A stretch of DNA of 64,000 nucleotides from Lamellibrachia columna (taxonomy: Eukaryota > Annelida > Polychaeta > Sabellida > Siboglinidae). The first letter of the stretch is position 1, and each line of letters starts with the position of its first letter. The stretch is from NCBI GenBank assembly GCA_963662155.1, contig OY759271.1, positions 887,001-951,000 on the forward strand. Reading direction: 5' to 3'. The notes below the pieces were generated by a model. It was given only the letters and a program-made list of their open reading frames with translations. It was not told where the DNA came from and made no database searches. Below are positions 32,756 to 50,084 of this stretch, piece after piece. The position numbers were made by a program, and so were the translations under genes.

Positions 32756-34134
32756 TCAAATAACTTTCATTTTACATATCCAAGGTGTGTTTAGTTTACC
32801 TGGTAGAGGCTTTCATCAACGTGTCACGTTGATTTCATCAGTACCTATGACGCTTGATGACGTCATCGTACACGTGAGGCAGTTCATAATTGCCCTCGTC
32901 TCTGTTGATGGGTGTTCTAGTTTTTCTGATCCAGATGGCTTCTTTAATGTGCCGGATTCTTCGGTTGGATTCCTTGTCTACAATGTTCACTCCCTCCCAG
33001 TCTATGATGTGGTTTTCAGTTGTCGCATGGTCTGTAAGGGCGGATTTATTGATTGTAGACATCAATCTTTTTTTCCCGCTCCTTGTGTATTTCTCTTTTT
33101 TCGTGTTGTCTACATCCTTCCTGTGTTCTTCCAGTCGTGTTTTTAGTAGTCTTCCTGTCTCCCCAATGTACTCAGCACCACAGTTCTTGCATGGTATTTG
33201 GTACACCAGTTCACCCTGTTCTTCTAGCTCTACTTTGTCCTTGGGATGTACCAACAAGCGCCTGAGGGTGGTGTGGGGACGCATAGTTGTTGCTACTCCA
33301 TATTTCTTCAGTACTCGGTGTACTCTCTCTGAGACCCCCTCTACGTATGGGATAACTACTTGGCTCCTGTAATTTCTGTCATTTGTTTTTTTCTTGTTCT
33401 TTTTCTTCTTACAGCTATCTGTCACCTTGTTCAAGGCCCAGGACGGATAGCCACATACTCTTAGAGCTTCTCTCAAGTGTTCCACCTCTTCTTTCTTGTC
33501 CCCCTCCTCTGAAGTTATCGTCTCACACCTGTGCATAAGAGTTCTGACCACTCCTAACTTCTGATGTTTGGGGTAGTGGGACGCAAAGTTCAAGTATTGG
33601 TCGGTGTGTGTCTTCTTCCTGTACACTGTAGACTTCACACTGCCATCTTCCTTTCTGGTGAACTTCGCATCCAGGAAGGGCATGCTGTTGTTCTCTTCAT
33701 CTTCCCGCGTGAAAATGATGCTCCCTGTGGGGTCTACAGTGTTCATGTGTTGTTGTAATTTCTTTGCCTTTCCCGTGTGTACCAGGCAAATTACATCGTC
33801 CACATATCGTTTCCAGTTTCTCGGTTGGCAATCTACCGGTGCTGTTGCTATTATTTTCTGCTCCAGGTCCTCCATGTACAAGTTGACAACAATGGGGGAC
33901 ACCGGACTGCCCATGGCTACTCCAAATTTCTGCTGGTAAATTTCTCCTTCAAATCTGAAGTATGTCGTCTCCAAGACAAATTTCAACAACTCCATGATGT
34001 CGTCTACGTTTAGGTTTGTTCTCTTGACGTCATCAAGCGTCATAGGTACTGACGAAATCAACGTGACACGTTGATGAAAGCCTCTACCAGGTAAACTAAA
34101 CACACCTTGGATATGTAAAATGAAAGTTATTTGA
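32756..34134 (-). mobile_element. Penelope-like retroelement between 110-bp inverted repeats
   Basis: A minus-strand reading frame of 421 codons (34103-32838) holds the end of a reverse transcriptase (GVAMGSPVSPIVVNLYMEDL, catalytic RYVDDVICL). It then has a lysine-rich linker and a GIY-YIG nuclease (LVYQIPCKNCGAEYIGETGR). This order is specific to Penelope-like elements. The N-terminal reverse-transcriptase motifs, including motif A, are missing, so the copy is 5'-truncated and cannot be active. Arms at 32756-32865 and 34025-34134 are inverted copies containing the last codons and 3' flank of the element. The first 26 codons of the frame come from the right arm. Confidence 0.93.
32838..34103 (-). 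pseudogene. Truncated Penelope-like RT and GIY-YIG polyprotein
   Basis: This is the coding part of the element above. It has no internal stop over 421 codons, which suggests recent insertion. The frame start is provided by the inverted-repeat arm, not by a true element start. The C-terminus (ESNRRIRHIKEAIWIRK, then TPINRDEGNYELPHVYDD) is typical of the nuclease end. Confidence 0.88.
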
Positions 34135-34224
34135 TTTGAAAATGAACTATCCTGAAGAATGTTCAGTAATACATACGCATGTATTGTCTAGTCGTTTCAC
34201 TTTATGCTTGTTTAGAAATACCTC

Positions 34225-34270
34225 GGTGTATAGCGTCGCCTATATCCTCAGCAACCTGAGCTCAGATCGC
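34225..34270 (-). mobile_element. LINE 3' tail fragment
   Basis: TATAGCGTCGCCTATATCCT and CAGCAACCTGAGCTCAGATC match, in the same orientation, the tail at 57437-57475. Confidence 0.55.
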
Positions 34271-34456
34271 AACAAAACAGAATCGTTAAGCGTTGTGTCG
34301 TCGGGGCAAGTTCGCATTTCCGAGAAATCGTGATAAGCTATTATTTTAAACTAGCCAAGTTTCCCGGCGTTACAAAGGGAGAAATGGCAGCCACGAAAAT
34401 GTACTTGCACAACTGCTGATTTCACGAAGCGGATTTATGTGGGTGTTGGACGTATC

Positions 34457-34553
34457 TATTACATAACTCGGAACAATCGCACAAAACACGCCTAGCGTTG
34501 CTAACCCATAGCGTACGTAACTACGAACTCATATTGTTCCGAGTTACGTAATA
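34457..34553. repeat. 97-bp imperfect hairpin
   Basis: TATTACATAACTCGGAACAA on the left and TTGTTCCGAGTTACGTAATA on the right are inverted copies separated by about 55 bp. Possibly a minimal foldback element. Confidence 0.7.
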
Positions 34554-34712
34554 TATGTCACATAGGTTCCTTCGTTATATCCATGGACTTATATTTATAA
34601 TATATGTCCATGGTTATATCCCTATCACGGGGAATTCTTTTTTATTTATTTGAGGATCATCCCCCATGGGGGCCCGGATACGCCTAAAAAATGTCTGCCC
34701 CATATGTATAGA

Positions 34713-36785
34713 AATAAGAATCACAATGTGTTAGAAGACTCGCCATGATAGAATGATCTTAAAGATTGGTTTACAATAAGAATCACAATGTGTTAGAAGA
34801 CTCGCCATGATAGAAGGATCTTAAAGATTGGTTTACAATAAGAATCACAATGTGTTAGAAGACTCGCCATGATAGAAGGATATTAAAGATTGGTTTACAA
34901 TAATAATCACAATTTGTTAGAAGACTCGCCATGATAGAAGGATCTTAAAGATTGGTTTACAATAAGAATCACAATGTGTTAGAAGACTCGCCATGATAGA
35001 AGGATCTTAAAGATTGGTTTACAATAAGAATCACAATGTGTTAGAAGACTCGCCATGATAGAAGGATCTTAAAGATTGGTTTACAATAATAATCACAATT
35101 TGTTAGAAGACTCGCCATGATAGAAGGATCTTAAAGATTGGTTTACAATAAGAATCACAATGTGTTAGAAGACTCGCCATGATAGAAGGATCTTAAAGAT
35201 TGGTTTACAATAAGAATCACAATGTGTTAGAAGACTCGCCATGATAGAAGGATCTTAAAGATTGGTTTACAATAAGAATCACAACTTGTTAGAAGACTCG
35301 CCATGATAGAAGGATCTTAAAGATTGGTTTACAATAAGAATCACAATTTGTTAGAAGACTCGCCATGATAGAAGGATCTTAAAGATTGGTTTACAATAAG
35401 AATCACAACTTGTTAGAAGACTCGCCATGATAGAAGGATCTTAAAGATTGGTTTACAATAAGAATCACAATTTGTTAGAAGACTCGCCATGATAGAAGGA
35501 TCTTAAAGATTGGTTTACAATAAGAATCACAATTTGTTAGAAGACTCGCCATGATAGAATGATCTTAAAGATTGGTTTACAATAAGAATCACAATGTGTT
35601 AGAAGACTCGCCATGATAGAAGGATCTTAAAGATTGGTTTACAATAAGAATCACAATGTGTTAGAAGACTCGCCATGATAGAAGGATATTAAAGATTGGT
35701 TTACAATAATAATCACAATTTGTTAGAAGACTCGCCATGATAGAAGGATCTTAAAGATTGGTTTACAATAAGAATCACAATGTGTTAGAAGACTCGCCAT
35801 GATAGAAGGATCTTAAAGATTGGTTTACAATAAGAATCACAATGTGTTAGAAGACTCGCCATGATAGAAGGATCTTAAAGATTGGTTTACAATAATAATC
35901 ACAATTTGTTAGAAGACTCGCCATGATAGAAGGATCTTAAAGATTGGTTTACAATAAGAATCACAATGTGTTAGAAGACTCGCCATGATAGAAGGATCTT
36001 AAAGATTGGTTTACAATAAGAATCACAATGTGTTAGAAGACTCGCCATGATAGAAGGATCTTAAAGATTGGTTTACAATAAGAATCACAACTTGTTAGAA
36101 GACTCGCCATGATAGAAGGATCTTAAAGATTGGTTTACAATAAGAATCACAATTTGTTAGAAGACTCGCCATGATAGAAGGATCTTAAAGATTGGTTTAC
36201 AATAAGAATCACAACTTGTTAGAAGACTCGCCATGATAGAAGGATCTTAAAGATTGGTTTACAATAAGAATCACAATTTGTTAGAAGACTCGCCATGATA
36301 GAAGGATCTTAAAGATTGGTTTACAATAAGAATCACAATTTGTTAGAAGACTCGCCATGATAGAATGATCTTAAAGATTGGTTTACAATAAGAATCACAA
36401 TGTGTTAGAAGACTCGCCATGATAGAAGGATCTTAAAGATTGGTTTACAATAAGAATCACAATGTGTTAGAAGACTCGCCATGATAGAAGGATCTTAAAG
36501 ATTGGTTTACAATAATAATCACAATTTGTTAGAAGACTCGCCATGATAGAAGGATCTTAAAGATTGGTTTACAATAAGAATCACAATGTGTTAGAAGACT
36601 CGCCATGATAGAAGGATCTTAAAGATTGGTTTACAATAAGAATCACAACTTGTTAGAAGACTCGCCATGATAGAAGGATCTTAAAGATTGGTTTACAATA
36701 AGAATCACAATTTGTTAGAAGACTCGCCATGATAGAAGGATCTTAAAGATTGGTTTACAATAAGAATCACAATTTGTTAGAAGAC
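34713..36785. repeat. 62-bp satellite, about 33 copies, with 13-unit (806-bp) higher-order repeat
   Basis: The unit starts AAGAATCACAATGTGTTAGA and ends ATTGGTTTACAAT. Variants (GTG/TTG/CTTG after CACAA; AAG/AAT start; GGATC/GGATA/ATGATC) recur in the same order every 13 units. The rare AATGATC variant is at 34752, 35558 and 36364, exactly 806 bp apart. The right edge (after 36785) is diverged. Confidence 0.97.
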
Positions 36786-37002
36786 AGGCCGTTATAGAAG
36801 GTTGTTAAGGTTTGGTTGACCAGGAAAGGCACACGTTTCTCTACTTCAGGCACAGAAACGTAAATCGGTTCTACCTAGGGAAATCGCGCGTCATTAATAT
36901 TTTGAGAAACGACACTAGAAAGAAAAATTGGGATAACATCTGGAAAAGAAAAGGTTCGTTACGGACAATCTTGCACATCTGTTCTGCATCTGAACATATT
37001 TA

Positions 37003-38190
37003 AATAATAATAATAATACATTTCTTACCCATCCAAATAACTGTTCTGGGGCGCTGTACAATTGTATATACATGAAAAATAAAATCATACACATTAAAAT
37101 TACTAATGTGCAAAAATATGGCGTTTGTCAATGCACCGGATTGCATTGTCATGTACACGCAGGAGTGCTGTTCCAGTGCTGCAGGTTTATCGGTAGGCTG
37201 ATTGTAACGGCGCATGCAAGTTGTGCAATCAACCGGTTTGCCACAATGTTCTCGACTAGCTTTGATAAAAGCACAAGTTGGAAATTGGGCGATAGCTTTT
37301 CAGTGTTTCATTGTCAAGGTATGTTTTTTTCAAGATGGGTGTGACGATAGCAACTTTCATTTCATCAAGCATTCTTGCAACAAACACTTGTTCATGATGG
37401 TCGTGATAGGTGTTGTCGATACATCAGAGCACTCTTTTACCAACTTTGAAGGCATGGGGTAAAATTTGCAAGTCTTCTACGATGACACGCTTAGTAGGTG
37501 CGTTGTTTCTTCTTGTGTGACTTGCTCAAAAGTAGTGAGATGACGTTTTGTGGCAGGGTGTTCTATGGCAGGGTGTTCTGCGGCAGGGTGTTCTGTGACA
37601 GGGTGTTCTACGCTCACTGAGTCGGTACTTTTTGTATGCGGATGTGACTCTTGCAGCGTGGTATCGCCAAAGTAGTGTGCGAAGTCGTTGCTGATGTTCC
37701 CACGATGCAGCAGCTTCTTTGCGATGTTGTACAATTATGCCTGGTTATGTACATCCGACAGGTTTTCCTTGTAGTGGTTCTTCTTCGCTTCACTGTCGTT
37801 GACTTCGTTTCTCTGATTTACGAACATTTCTCTGTGCTCTGTTAACCGTGTCTTCCTGTGTTGATGTTCGAGTCGCTTGCGTTTGGCTTTTACGACTTTT
37901 ATATCGTCGTTGCACAAAAATGCCTCTGCTGCCGGCTGACTCGCTCAACAAGAAGACCAGAGCAAGCAATGTCCTGGCAGATTTTCGTATAGTTAATGGC
38001 CTTCCATTTGCGCACAATCAGCGTTATTTTTGGAGTAACTGCAGTTGTTATAGGAATCGTGAAAATAACAGCGGAGTGGTCGCAGTTGACTGAATCATCG
38101 CAGGTGATGTCTAGAACATCACGATATGGCGACGTCAAGGCGGTGGCCTTTCTCGGCAGTTGGTTTGGCAATGCGCTGTTGGTGATTTGC
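37003..38190 (-). mobile_element. Internally deleted LINE (endonuclease end, linker, RT start)
   Basis: Minus-strand translation with several frameshifts gives an endonuclease end (CDHSAVIFTIPIT) and a basic linker (KAKRKRLEHQHRKTRLTEHR). The start of a reverse transcriptase follows: MKVAIVTPILKKTYLDNETL, KSYRPISNLCFYQKLVE and STGTALLRVHDNAIRCIDKR. The rest of the enzyme is gone and a tail with GGGGCGCTGTACAATTG and (AAT)n follows. L2-like type; not active. Confidence 0.85.
37548..37612. repeat. 15-bp in-frame array within LINE linker
   Basis: Four units of GGCAGGGTGTTCTGT-like sequence, read on the minus strand as HPVTEHPAAEHPAIEHPAT. Confidence 0.85.
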
Positions 38191-39060
38191 TAATAATAAT
38201 AATAATAATAATAAATAAACAGGGACGTGGAAAAGTGAGTATCAGAACGATCGACAACCGAACATTTATGATGGAAAGCAATTTGGAATAGATATGTCTT
38301 GAGGTTTTTTCGGAAAGTAGCTATAGTTGCAGATGTTTTCAAAGTGATAGGGGGTTCATTCCAGACCCTAGGCGCAGCGACAGAGAAAGCACGTTTACCC
38401 AAGTTAAGCTTTGTTTTAGGTACAATAAGTTGTGAAATTGATGATCTTAGCTGCCTGGGGATATTTGAAAGATGCAGGAGACTAGCCAATAGGGTGGTTG
38501 TTGTGTAGATAGAGCACGATATGTAAGAGTGGACAGCTTAAAATTAATTCGATAAGAAACTGGAAGCCAGTGTAACTGTTTAAGTAGTGGTAGTGACGGT
38601 GAAACCCGAGGCGCCCTGAGAACCGCACGTGCCAGAAAATTTTGTACTCGTTGGAGTTTAGTCAAGTCTCTTTTAGCAATGTTATTTAGTATTGAATTAC
38701 AATAGTCAAGGCGGCTACTAATTAATGCCGTTGATATTGTTTTAGCAGTAGATATAGATATGTGACGCCGAATTCGACGGAGATCACGAATATGATAGAA
38801 ACAGGATTTACATACTTGAGAAATATGCTGGCAAAAGTTGAAGTCACTATCAAAGACAACACCAAGATTACGAACAGTATCTGACGGGAATGTATCACTG
38901 CCAGGCAGTTTAACTGGAAAATGGTTGATGACTCTATTTCATTGTTGTTTAATGTCAATAATAATAAGGTCTGTTGTATGTGGATTAAGCTTTAGCTTAT
39001 TTGATTCCATCCACAACAAGATATCAGTAAGATATTGTTGCAGAGAGAAGGCCTAAGATT
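38191..39060 (-). mobile_element. L2-like LINE 3' end
   Basis: The minus strand reads ESNKLKLNPHTTDLIIID, DTVRNLGVVFDSDFNFCQHI, SRLDYCNSILNNIAKRDLTK, LQRVQNFLARAVLRAP and LLKQLHWLPVSYRINFKL, then KRAFSVAAPRVWNEPP. These are the thumb and C-terminal motifs of L2/CR1-type LINE proteins. It ends in a (TTA)n tail at 38191-38213, directly next to the LINE at 37003. 5'-truncated, with frameshifts. Confidence 0.9.
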
Positions 39061-39750
39061 AGTTTAGTCTGTTCACTGGTGGAAAAGTTCAGATGCCAAC
39101 GGGCAAAAATTATCCGGATGCAAGTGTTAAATCATCTATCAGGCACATTTGGCGATTTAGATTTTGGCGCATGTCTACTTAATGTCACAAATATCAACCC
39201 ACCTTGATTAAACAGTTAAGGTGCAGTTAAGGTGCTTCGTAACAGTCAGTCACTGACATAGTTTCGCGGAAAATCCCAGCGACTCCTCCGCCTCTTGCAT
39301 AGGTACGCGGTGTGTGTTTCATCGCGTAAACAGATGCGTAACGCACGACACCACATTCCGAAGATCATAGACCTACATTTCGTCCCGATCATTCGAAGCA
39401 CCATTTTCTCCTGCGACGGTTCGATGAACTGGCAAGCCCCGTGTTACCATTATTCCTTGCAGAATTTTGAAGGCTCGTGTGATTTTTTCCCGAATGACCA
39501 ACCAAAATATTGAATTGCAATGATCTAATCTGTCAGGGGATCAATGCGTGAAAGGCTACACGAGTGTTCGGTTCTCAGCTCATTAATAGGCGATAACTAT
39601 GATTTCTTAAGGGATTTTCCTGCTTCAAATGTATAGGGTTTTTCAGAAGGCCGGTAGACAACAGCTCGGCGTTTCTAATTCAGGAGCTCTATATAAAATA
39701 GGTTGTTAGTTTAGCTATATATAGTGGTCGGTCTCTTGAACTCTCCCCTC
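39061..39750. other. No gene seen
   Basis: Only short reading frames without motifs. Confidence 0.4.
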
Positions 39751-39756
39751 CCCCCT

Positions 39757-42410
<2,654 letters not shown>

Positions 42411-42429
42411 GTGGAAATGATAACCAAAC

Positions 42430-42810
42430 GAGGGGTCAGTTACATTATACAGTCAATTCCAGTTCCAATTCCGGATTCATTCCACAGCAACTGCAGCATA
42501 GCAATTCCAATTCCACCTCAAAAAATACCAATTCCAATTCCAGTTATAAATTCCATTTCGAAATAACAGTACATTAACAGAGCTTCCATAGATATTCTCA
42601 ACGCCACAAAATAACATGTGTGTGTTTAGAGCAGCTTTATTTAACAAATGTTATTTCAAATGTAATCTTCCATTTAAAGTTTGAGCACGGATATATGATG
42701 TAACTGAAAACGTATTTGAGAAACCTGTTACATTTTTTTTCAATTCCAATTCCATTTAAAAACATAACACCAATTCCAATTCCGATTGGAGTTTCAATTT
42801 CAATGCAATT
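42430..42810. repeat. Degenerate AATTCC-rich repeat
   Basis: CAATTCCAATTCC words recur in two clusters, about 42450-42560 and 42740-42800. The period is irregular. Confidence 0.7.
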
Positions 42811-43605
42811 GACCTCAAGCCTAGCAATAACTACAGAGAGCGGGATTCTACCGCAGACCTAACAATCCGTGGCACCTGCACCGCTGTAGGGGAGCTGGGA
42901 CTCTTCCCGAAGGGTGTGGGACGGTTCAGACCGACAGGGAGATTACGAGGCGGATTTGAAGACGGCGTGGTTTTAGGTGGTTACATTGCCGAAATACCAT
43001 CCCTGCTGCCTTGAGCTTCTGATTACATCAGCACCCCTGACAGACCGACCTGTTGAAACGCTGATTTCTCAGTTGCTGGGTTAACCAATGGGATGGCTCA
43101 GACATTTATCATATTTAAATTTTATTATTCAACGTTGTGAAAAAGTTAAAAGCCGTAATGGTTTTTGCGTGGCTTCGTCGTTGCGGCTGAAATGTTACAG
43201 TGTAATAGGGTTAGTGCATTCGTTTTCCAACCCTCCCCATGCGCCAACACGCCCCGATCTCCCCTACTACCACGCCTGGCCAGCGAGGGTTTGGACATCA
43301 GTTGGCGTAAACATATTTTGCCCTTGTAATGTGTATAGGTGATTTTGACCTGATACAGCGAGTTGTTAGTGTATGGCATGAAGTTTCTAGGTTTGCTTTC
43401 TCCAATCACGTAGCCTATGTGATGCATACTTAAAACTCCATCTTCAACTAATTTAGCCCATCGAGAATCCGGTTCGTTGATGTCCAAATATGTAGCGTGT
43501 GAATAGTTCATGTATTTTGCGAAATATTAATGTTTGATATTTCGCAAAATTAATTTGAAATGAGAGTTGCAAAAAACTCGAATTAAGGAGGAATCTTTAA
43601 ACTTG

Positions 43606-43805
43606 CGCCCTGGCAGTGATCACCCTGGCAGTGACCACCCTGGCAGTGACCACCCTGGCAGTGATCACCCTGGCAGTGACCACCCTGGCAGTGACCACCC
43701 TGGCAGTGACCAACCACCCTGGCAGTGACCACCCTGGATGTGATCACCCTGGCAGTGACCACCCTGGCAGTGACCACCCTGGCAGTGACCACACTGGCAG
43801 TGACC
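43606..43805. repeat. 15-bp minisatellite, about 13 copies
   Basis: Unit CACCCTGGCAGTGAC with CACCCTGGCAGTGAT and a few variants. Open frames across it are artefacts of the period. Confidence 0.95.
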
Positions 43806-44474
43806 ACTCTCCGTGCCAGCATAGACAGGTTGGCTTGGCGATAATTTATTTCAGAAAGATGTGTAGTTGAATGACGTTTCAAAGGATCACCATATTCTCA
43901 TGGCCGCAGCATGTGTACAGACCAGTATAAATTAGTAGAACTTTACCGAGTCACGGTGCTGGGAACACGTAGGAAACAAGGACATAGTTTAGCAGTTTAG
44001 TATAACTTTACACGCCATCTAGCGATAACGAGCTGCGATTAGCGGACATATTTAAGTCCACGCACGCGTAATGCAATTACATTAAACAGTTATATCACTC
44101 ACTGACCACTGGTCAGCTCTCCGTCATTCGCATGGAGTCTCCGTCATGTTGACATAGCCAATAAATCTCCGGCCCTGAGATTGAAATATCCGCTTTTTTA
44201 TGTTCAGTGCGCGACAGATTTCCGTTTATTATTTGCGAATTGTACTTATCCGTAAATCGTTAGATGACACAATCATCCAGGCACCAGGAACAGGCAGTTA
44301 GTGCATTCAAATCTTGATGAATGTAGTTGCGTAATCGAATGCTACCATCAACAGTTGTATGCGTCGATTGGCTAATGATCTCAGATATTTTAATCATCAC
44401 AGGTTGACATGTATGCTGGTCGTTAAGTCGAACTTGACCCACGTACAATAACATGTCTATCAGGCTTGTTAACA

Positions 44475-44645
44475 AATGCAAATGCATTTGAATGCGCATT
44501 TGAATGTTGAGCATTTGAATGCGCATTTGAATGTTGAGCATTTGAATGCGCATTAAAATGCCTCCATAAAATTGTAAATGCATTTGCATTTGTATTTGAA
44601 TGCGTACCTTAAACATTTGCATTTGCATTTGAATGAGACCAAAAA
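44475..44645. repeat. AAATGCATTTGC-type degenerate repeat, cluster 1
   Basis: Repeated AATGCATTTGAATGCGCATT and TTGCATTTGCATTTGAATG words. The same words recur at 45455-45605. Confidence 0.8.
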
Positions 44646-45454
44646 ACATTTAATTTGTCAAATGCAGAACCAAATGCACAATCAAACGCATGCGTAATTC
44701 TTTGAATAATTATTATTGTTAGATTCACTTTCACAAGTTCACAACATGTCATTGGAAAAATTCCTCTGTAGTGAGCAGTACCCTCAGCAGATTATGAAAT
44801 CATTGTCTGACCTGTGAATCCACTTTCACAACGTGCTCCTTAAAAAAGTGCTCTGTGGGTAAACTGATCAGTGCCTGAGCTGTTATTCATACAACATGAA
44901 AAGACCAACTGGTCTATAGGTTGGTGGCTTCAGAGATCACCTGTTCATTGAAAGAAATCAAACAATGCAGACAAATGACTCCCTTGTGTTGTGTTAGCCC
45001 TGTTAGGGTGAGTTGGGGGAAGCTCATTGGGGGAGTAAATATTAGCAATGCCAGCCCTGAATATGTACAGCCAGAGAGAGTGATTAGTGGCAACTGTAAT
45101 TATCCACCATCCACCATCTTCCCAGTGACCCCAGCAGTGGACAGTCTATTGTCTCGGGTTCCCTTCCATTCTGGCCTAACTGAATGATTAGCCTTTCATT
45201 CCCTGCAATGGTTCCCAGAAAAATTTTAATTGTCTATTCCTCTCTCCCATTTCCACCTCCTCTGTAGGCCTGGAACTGTGTGACTCTGTATGACTCTACA
45301 GACATGTTCATGTAGTGGGACTGGTATGTAGTGGTACTTGGTGGTTACAATAATGTACTACTGTATTTATTAAATAAATTAATAATGTGTTTGTATAAAT
45401 TACGTTGTTTTTTCTCCAAATAAAACAAAACGTTAATATAAAGCCAAACATTTA

Positions 45455-45605
45455 AAATGTATTTAAATGCATTTGCAAATGTGTAACAAAAACTTTTGCA
45501 TTTGCATTTGTATGCGACCCCAAAACATTTGCATTTGCATTTGAATACGTTCCTGGAAAATGGCATTTGCATTTGAATCAAGTGAAACATTTGCATTTGT
45601 ATGCA
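45455..45605. repeat. AAATGCATTTGC-type degenerate repeat, cluster 2
   Basis: Shares AACATTTGCATTTGCATTTG with cluster 1, about 0.8 kb away. The two may be edges of one larger repeat. Confidence 0.75.
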
Positions 45606-45630
45606 TATGTTAACAAAAGCCTGATGTCTG

Positions 45631-45730
45631 TCGGTTTATGTCGGTTTATGTCGGTTTATGTCGGTTTATGTCGGTTTATGTCGGTTTATGTCGGTTTATG
45701 TCGGTTTATGTCGGTTTATGTCGGTTTATG
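45631..45730. repeat. 10-bp minisatellite, exactly 10 copies
   Basis: Perfect unit TCGGTTTATG. Confidence 0.97.
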
Positions 45731-45897
45731 TAAGACATCCAAGTCTGGCGGGATATTTGCATAACACGATAGACTCAATTAGCTGGAGTTGGGGGTTGGC
45801 GTATTGAATATTTGTATCATACATCGCCTTCAACCGACACATGTATACCACTACCTAAAGCGTATTAGCTGAGTGCTGCTACAGCCAACTTTGCGCA

Positions 45898-45983
45898 AAA
45901 TAATCGGGCAGCCAAAATAATCGGGCAGCCAAAATAATCGGGCAGCCAAAATAATCGGGCAGCCAAAATAATCGGGCAGCCAA
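45898..45983. repeat. 17-bp minisatellite, five copies
   Basis: Perfect unit AAAATAATCGGGCAGCC. Confidence 0.96.
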
Positions 45984-46451
45984 AGTGAATTTTTTGTATC
46001 TAACCCCTTTTCGCCTGATATAGATTTTCATATTGTTAATAATTCATCTCTAGCATGTATATAATATTATCCAGGGATGCGGAGTTCTCACCCTTGGGGA
46101 AATTGAAAACAGTGTTGGGCATTTGTAACTAGACGCGTCACGAACAGTCGCACGTACAGGTCGGTCTCGTTCGATTCACTGGCGATCTACGTCATAATGT
46201 GCCATTTAGTATATTATAAGGCAATACCGAATAACGAATATTAAATCGATGGCCCGATTGATCCCCATAACGAAAGGCAAACATAGACGTTGTTATAGAG
46301 TTTAATTCGTCGGTGTGTCACAATTTTTGTGACAATATTTGCCAGTATTGAAATATTAATTACTATATATGATGTGGAAAATGAGATGGTTTGTGGAATG
46401 TAATTAGTAGGGAGATTGGATTGTGATTTAGTTGACACACAACAAAGTGAT

Positions 46452-48511
<2,060 letters not shown>

Positions 48512-48529
48512 CTCTCAATTAAGTATTCA

Positions 48530-49545
48530 TTTAACAGTTGGTATTACTGGATAGTTCACATCCAGGTTATTCGTGTATTTCTAGAAGGCAGTCACTATTG
48601 CAGCCACTAGCCTGAGAGATCAGGTTCAGGCCTGTGTGAATGGGAGGGAGAACAACACAGAGCACTAATGCACTGTACCAACTGGGGTGGGCTGGTCATT
48701 CAGGTACCTGTGAATTGGAGGGAAGGCCTAGACAATTGAATGTCCTCTGATAGGGTGATGAATTAATGGCTAATCATAGTTTCTGCAAATCTCTGTTTAA
48801 AGTAAGGATGCGGGGCTGGAAACTTGCAGCCATGTGGACCTATGGGGCCATTAAACCTACCCATCTATAATTTATTTCGTGTTTTCTGTGTACATAATGT
48901 TGTCTGTGTACATATGGGTGATGTAGAGAAATGTAATATAACTTCAGTGTGAGATTTATTTACAGTGCCAACTTATATCAAAAGCATGCCAGTTTTAGTG
49001 ATGCATAACAAATAGTGTATACATATTTAAATCCTAGTGTGTAAAGGGGAAACCTAAAGATTTAGTAAACAACACTGCATAAATAACAACTTGGTATATA
49101 GAAACTATGTATGTAGTTGCCCGGTTTTGTTAATTTGGTGGTTGAGTACAAGAGTAAACACACACCTGCAAATCTTCAGCCACAACTTTTCAATACTTCC
49201 AGAAAATAATAATTGTCTTAACAAGTATATATAACTTTAAAAATGTGATAAAATGCCCCGTGAAGAAATGTCTTGGCATGCAAAAATTTTTTTAGTAAAT
49301 ATCTTTCCAACAAAGTTACAACACATTTATGTTACAAGTCTTGTGATTTTAGAACTGTTTTAAATGTGTAAACTTTTCTACATAATTTAATTGTTAATTG
49401 TTAATTGAATTGTTAATTAAATTTAATTGAAGAATTTAGGAGGTTAATTTAATTTAATTTGATTGACCTGATAAATGTGTGAGGTTAATTTAATTGGAGA
49501 ATTAGAATTAATTAGAATTTAATTACTTAACTTTTCAAGTTAATT
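48530..49545. other. No gene seen
   Basis: AT-rich DNA; TTAATTTAATT-type words near 49385-49530. No coding signal. Confidence 0.4.
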
Positions 49546-49548
49546 GCC

Positions 49549-49689
<141 letters not shown>

Positions 49690-49936
49690 CTATGTCTACA
49701 TCAAACGTAACCTCGTAGGACACAAGGGGTCAGATTAACTTGACAAATTGACAAACGAGGTGACATCCACGACACTAATCATCTGGAAACCAAGAGGACA
49801 CGTAAATATACGGCCGGCCGTAAACGCGTACGTGCGTGCGTGCAGGCGGCGCGCCGATGTCCAGGATGTCTGGGCTCATTTGTCACGACTTCCGCCTAGT
49901 TAAACTTCCGTGATCTCGTAAAACCGGAGCGCAGCA

Positions 49937-50084
<148 letters not shown>

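Noticed and set aside
32787..33372. Plus-strand frames opposite the Penelope-like element
   Set aside because: Antisense shadows of the retroelement frame; the shared first residues come from the inverted-repeat arm.
34713..36785. CRISPR-like array
   Set aside because: Units are contiguous 62-bp repeats without unique spacers, and the DNA is from an animal genome.
37790..38171. Separate small genes suggested by overlapping frames
   Set aside because: Minus-strand frames join into a LINE endonuclease end and linker with frameshifts.
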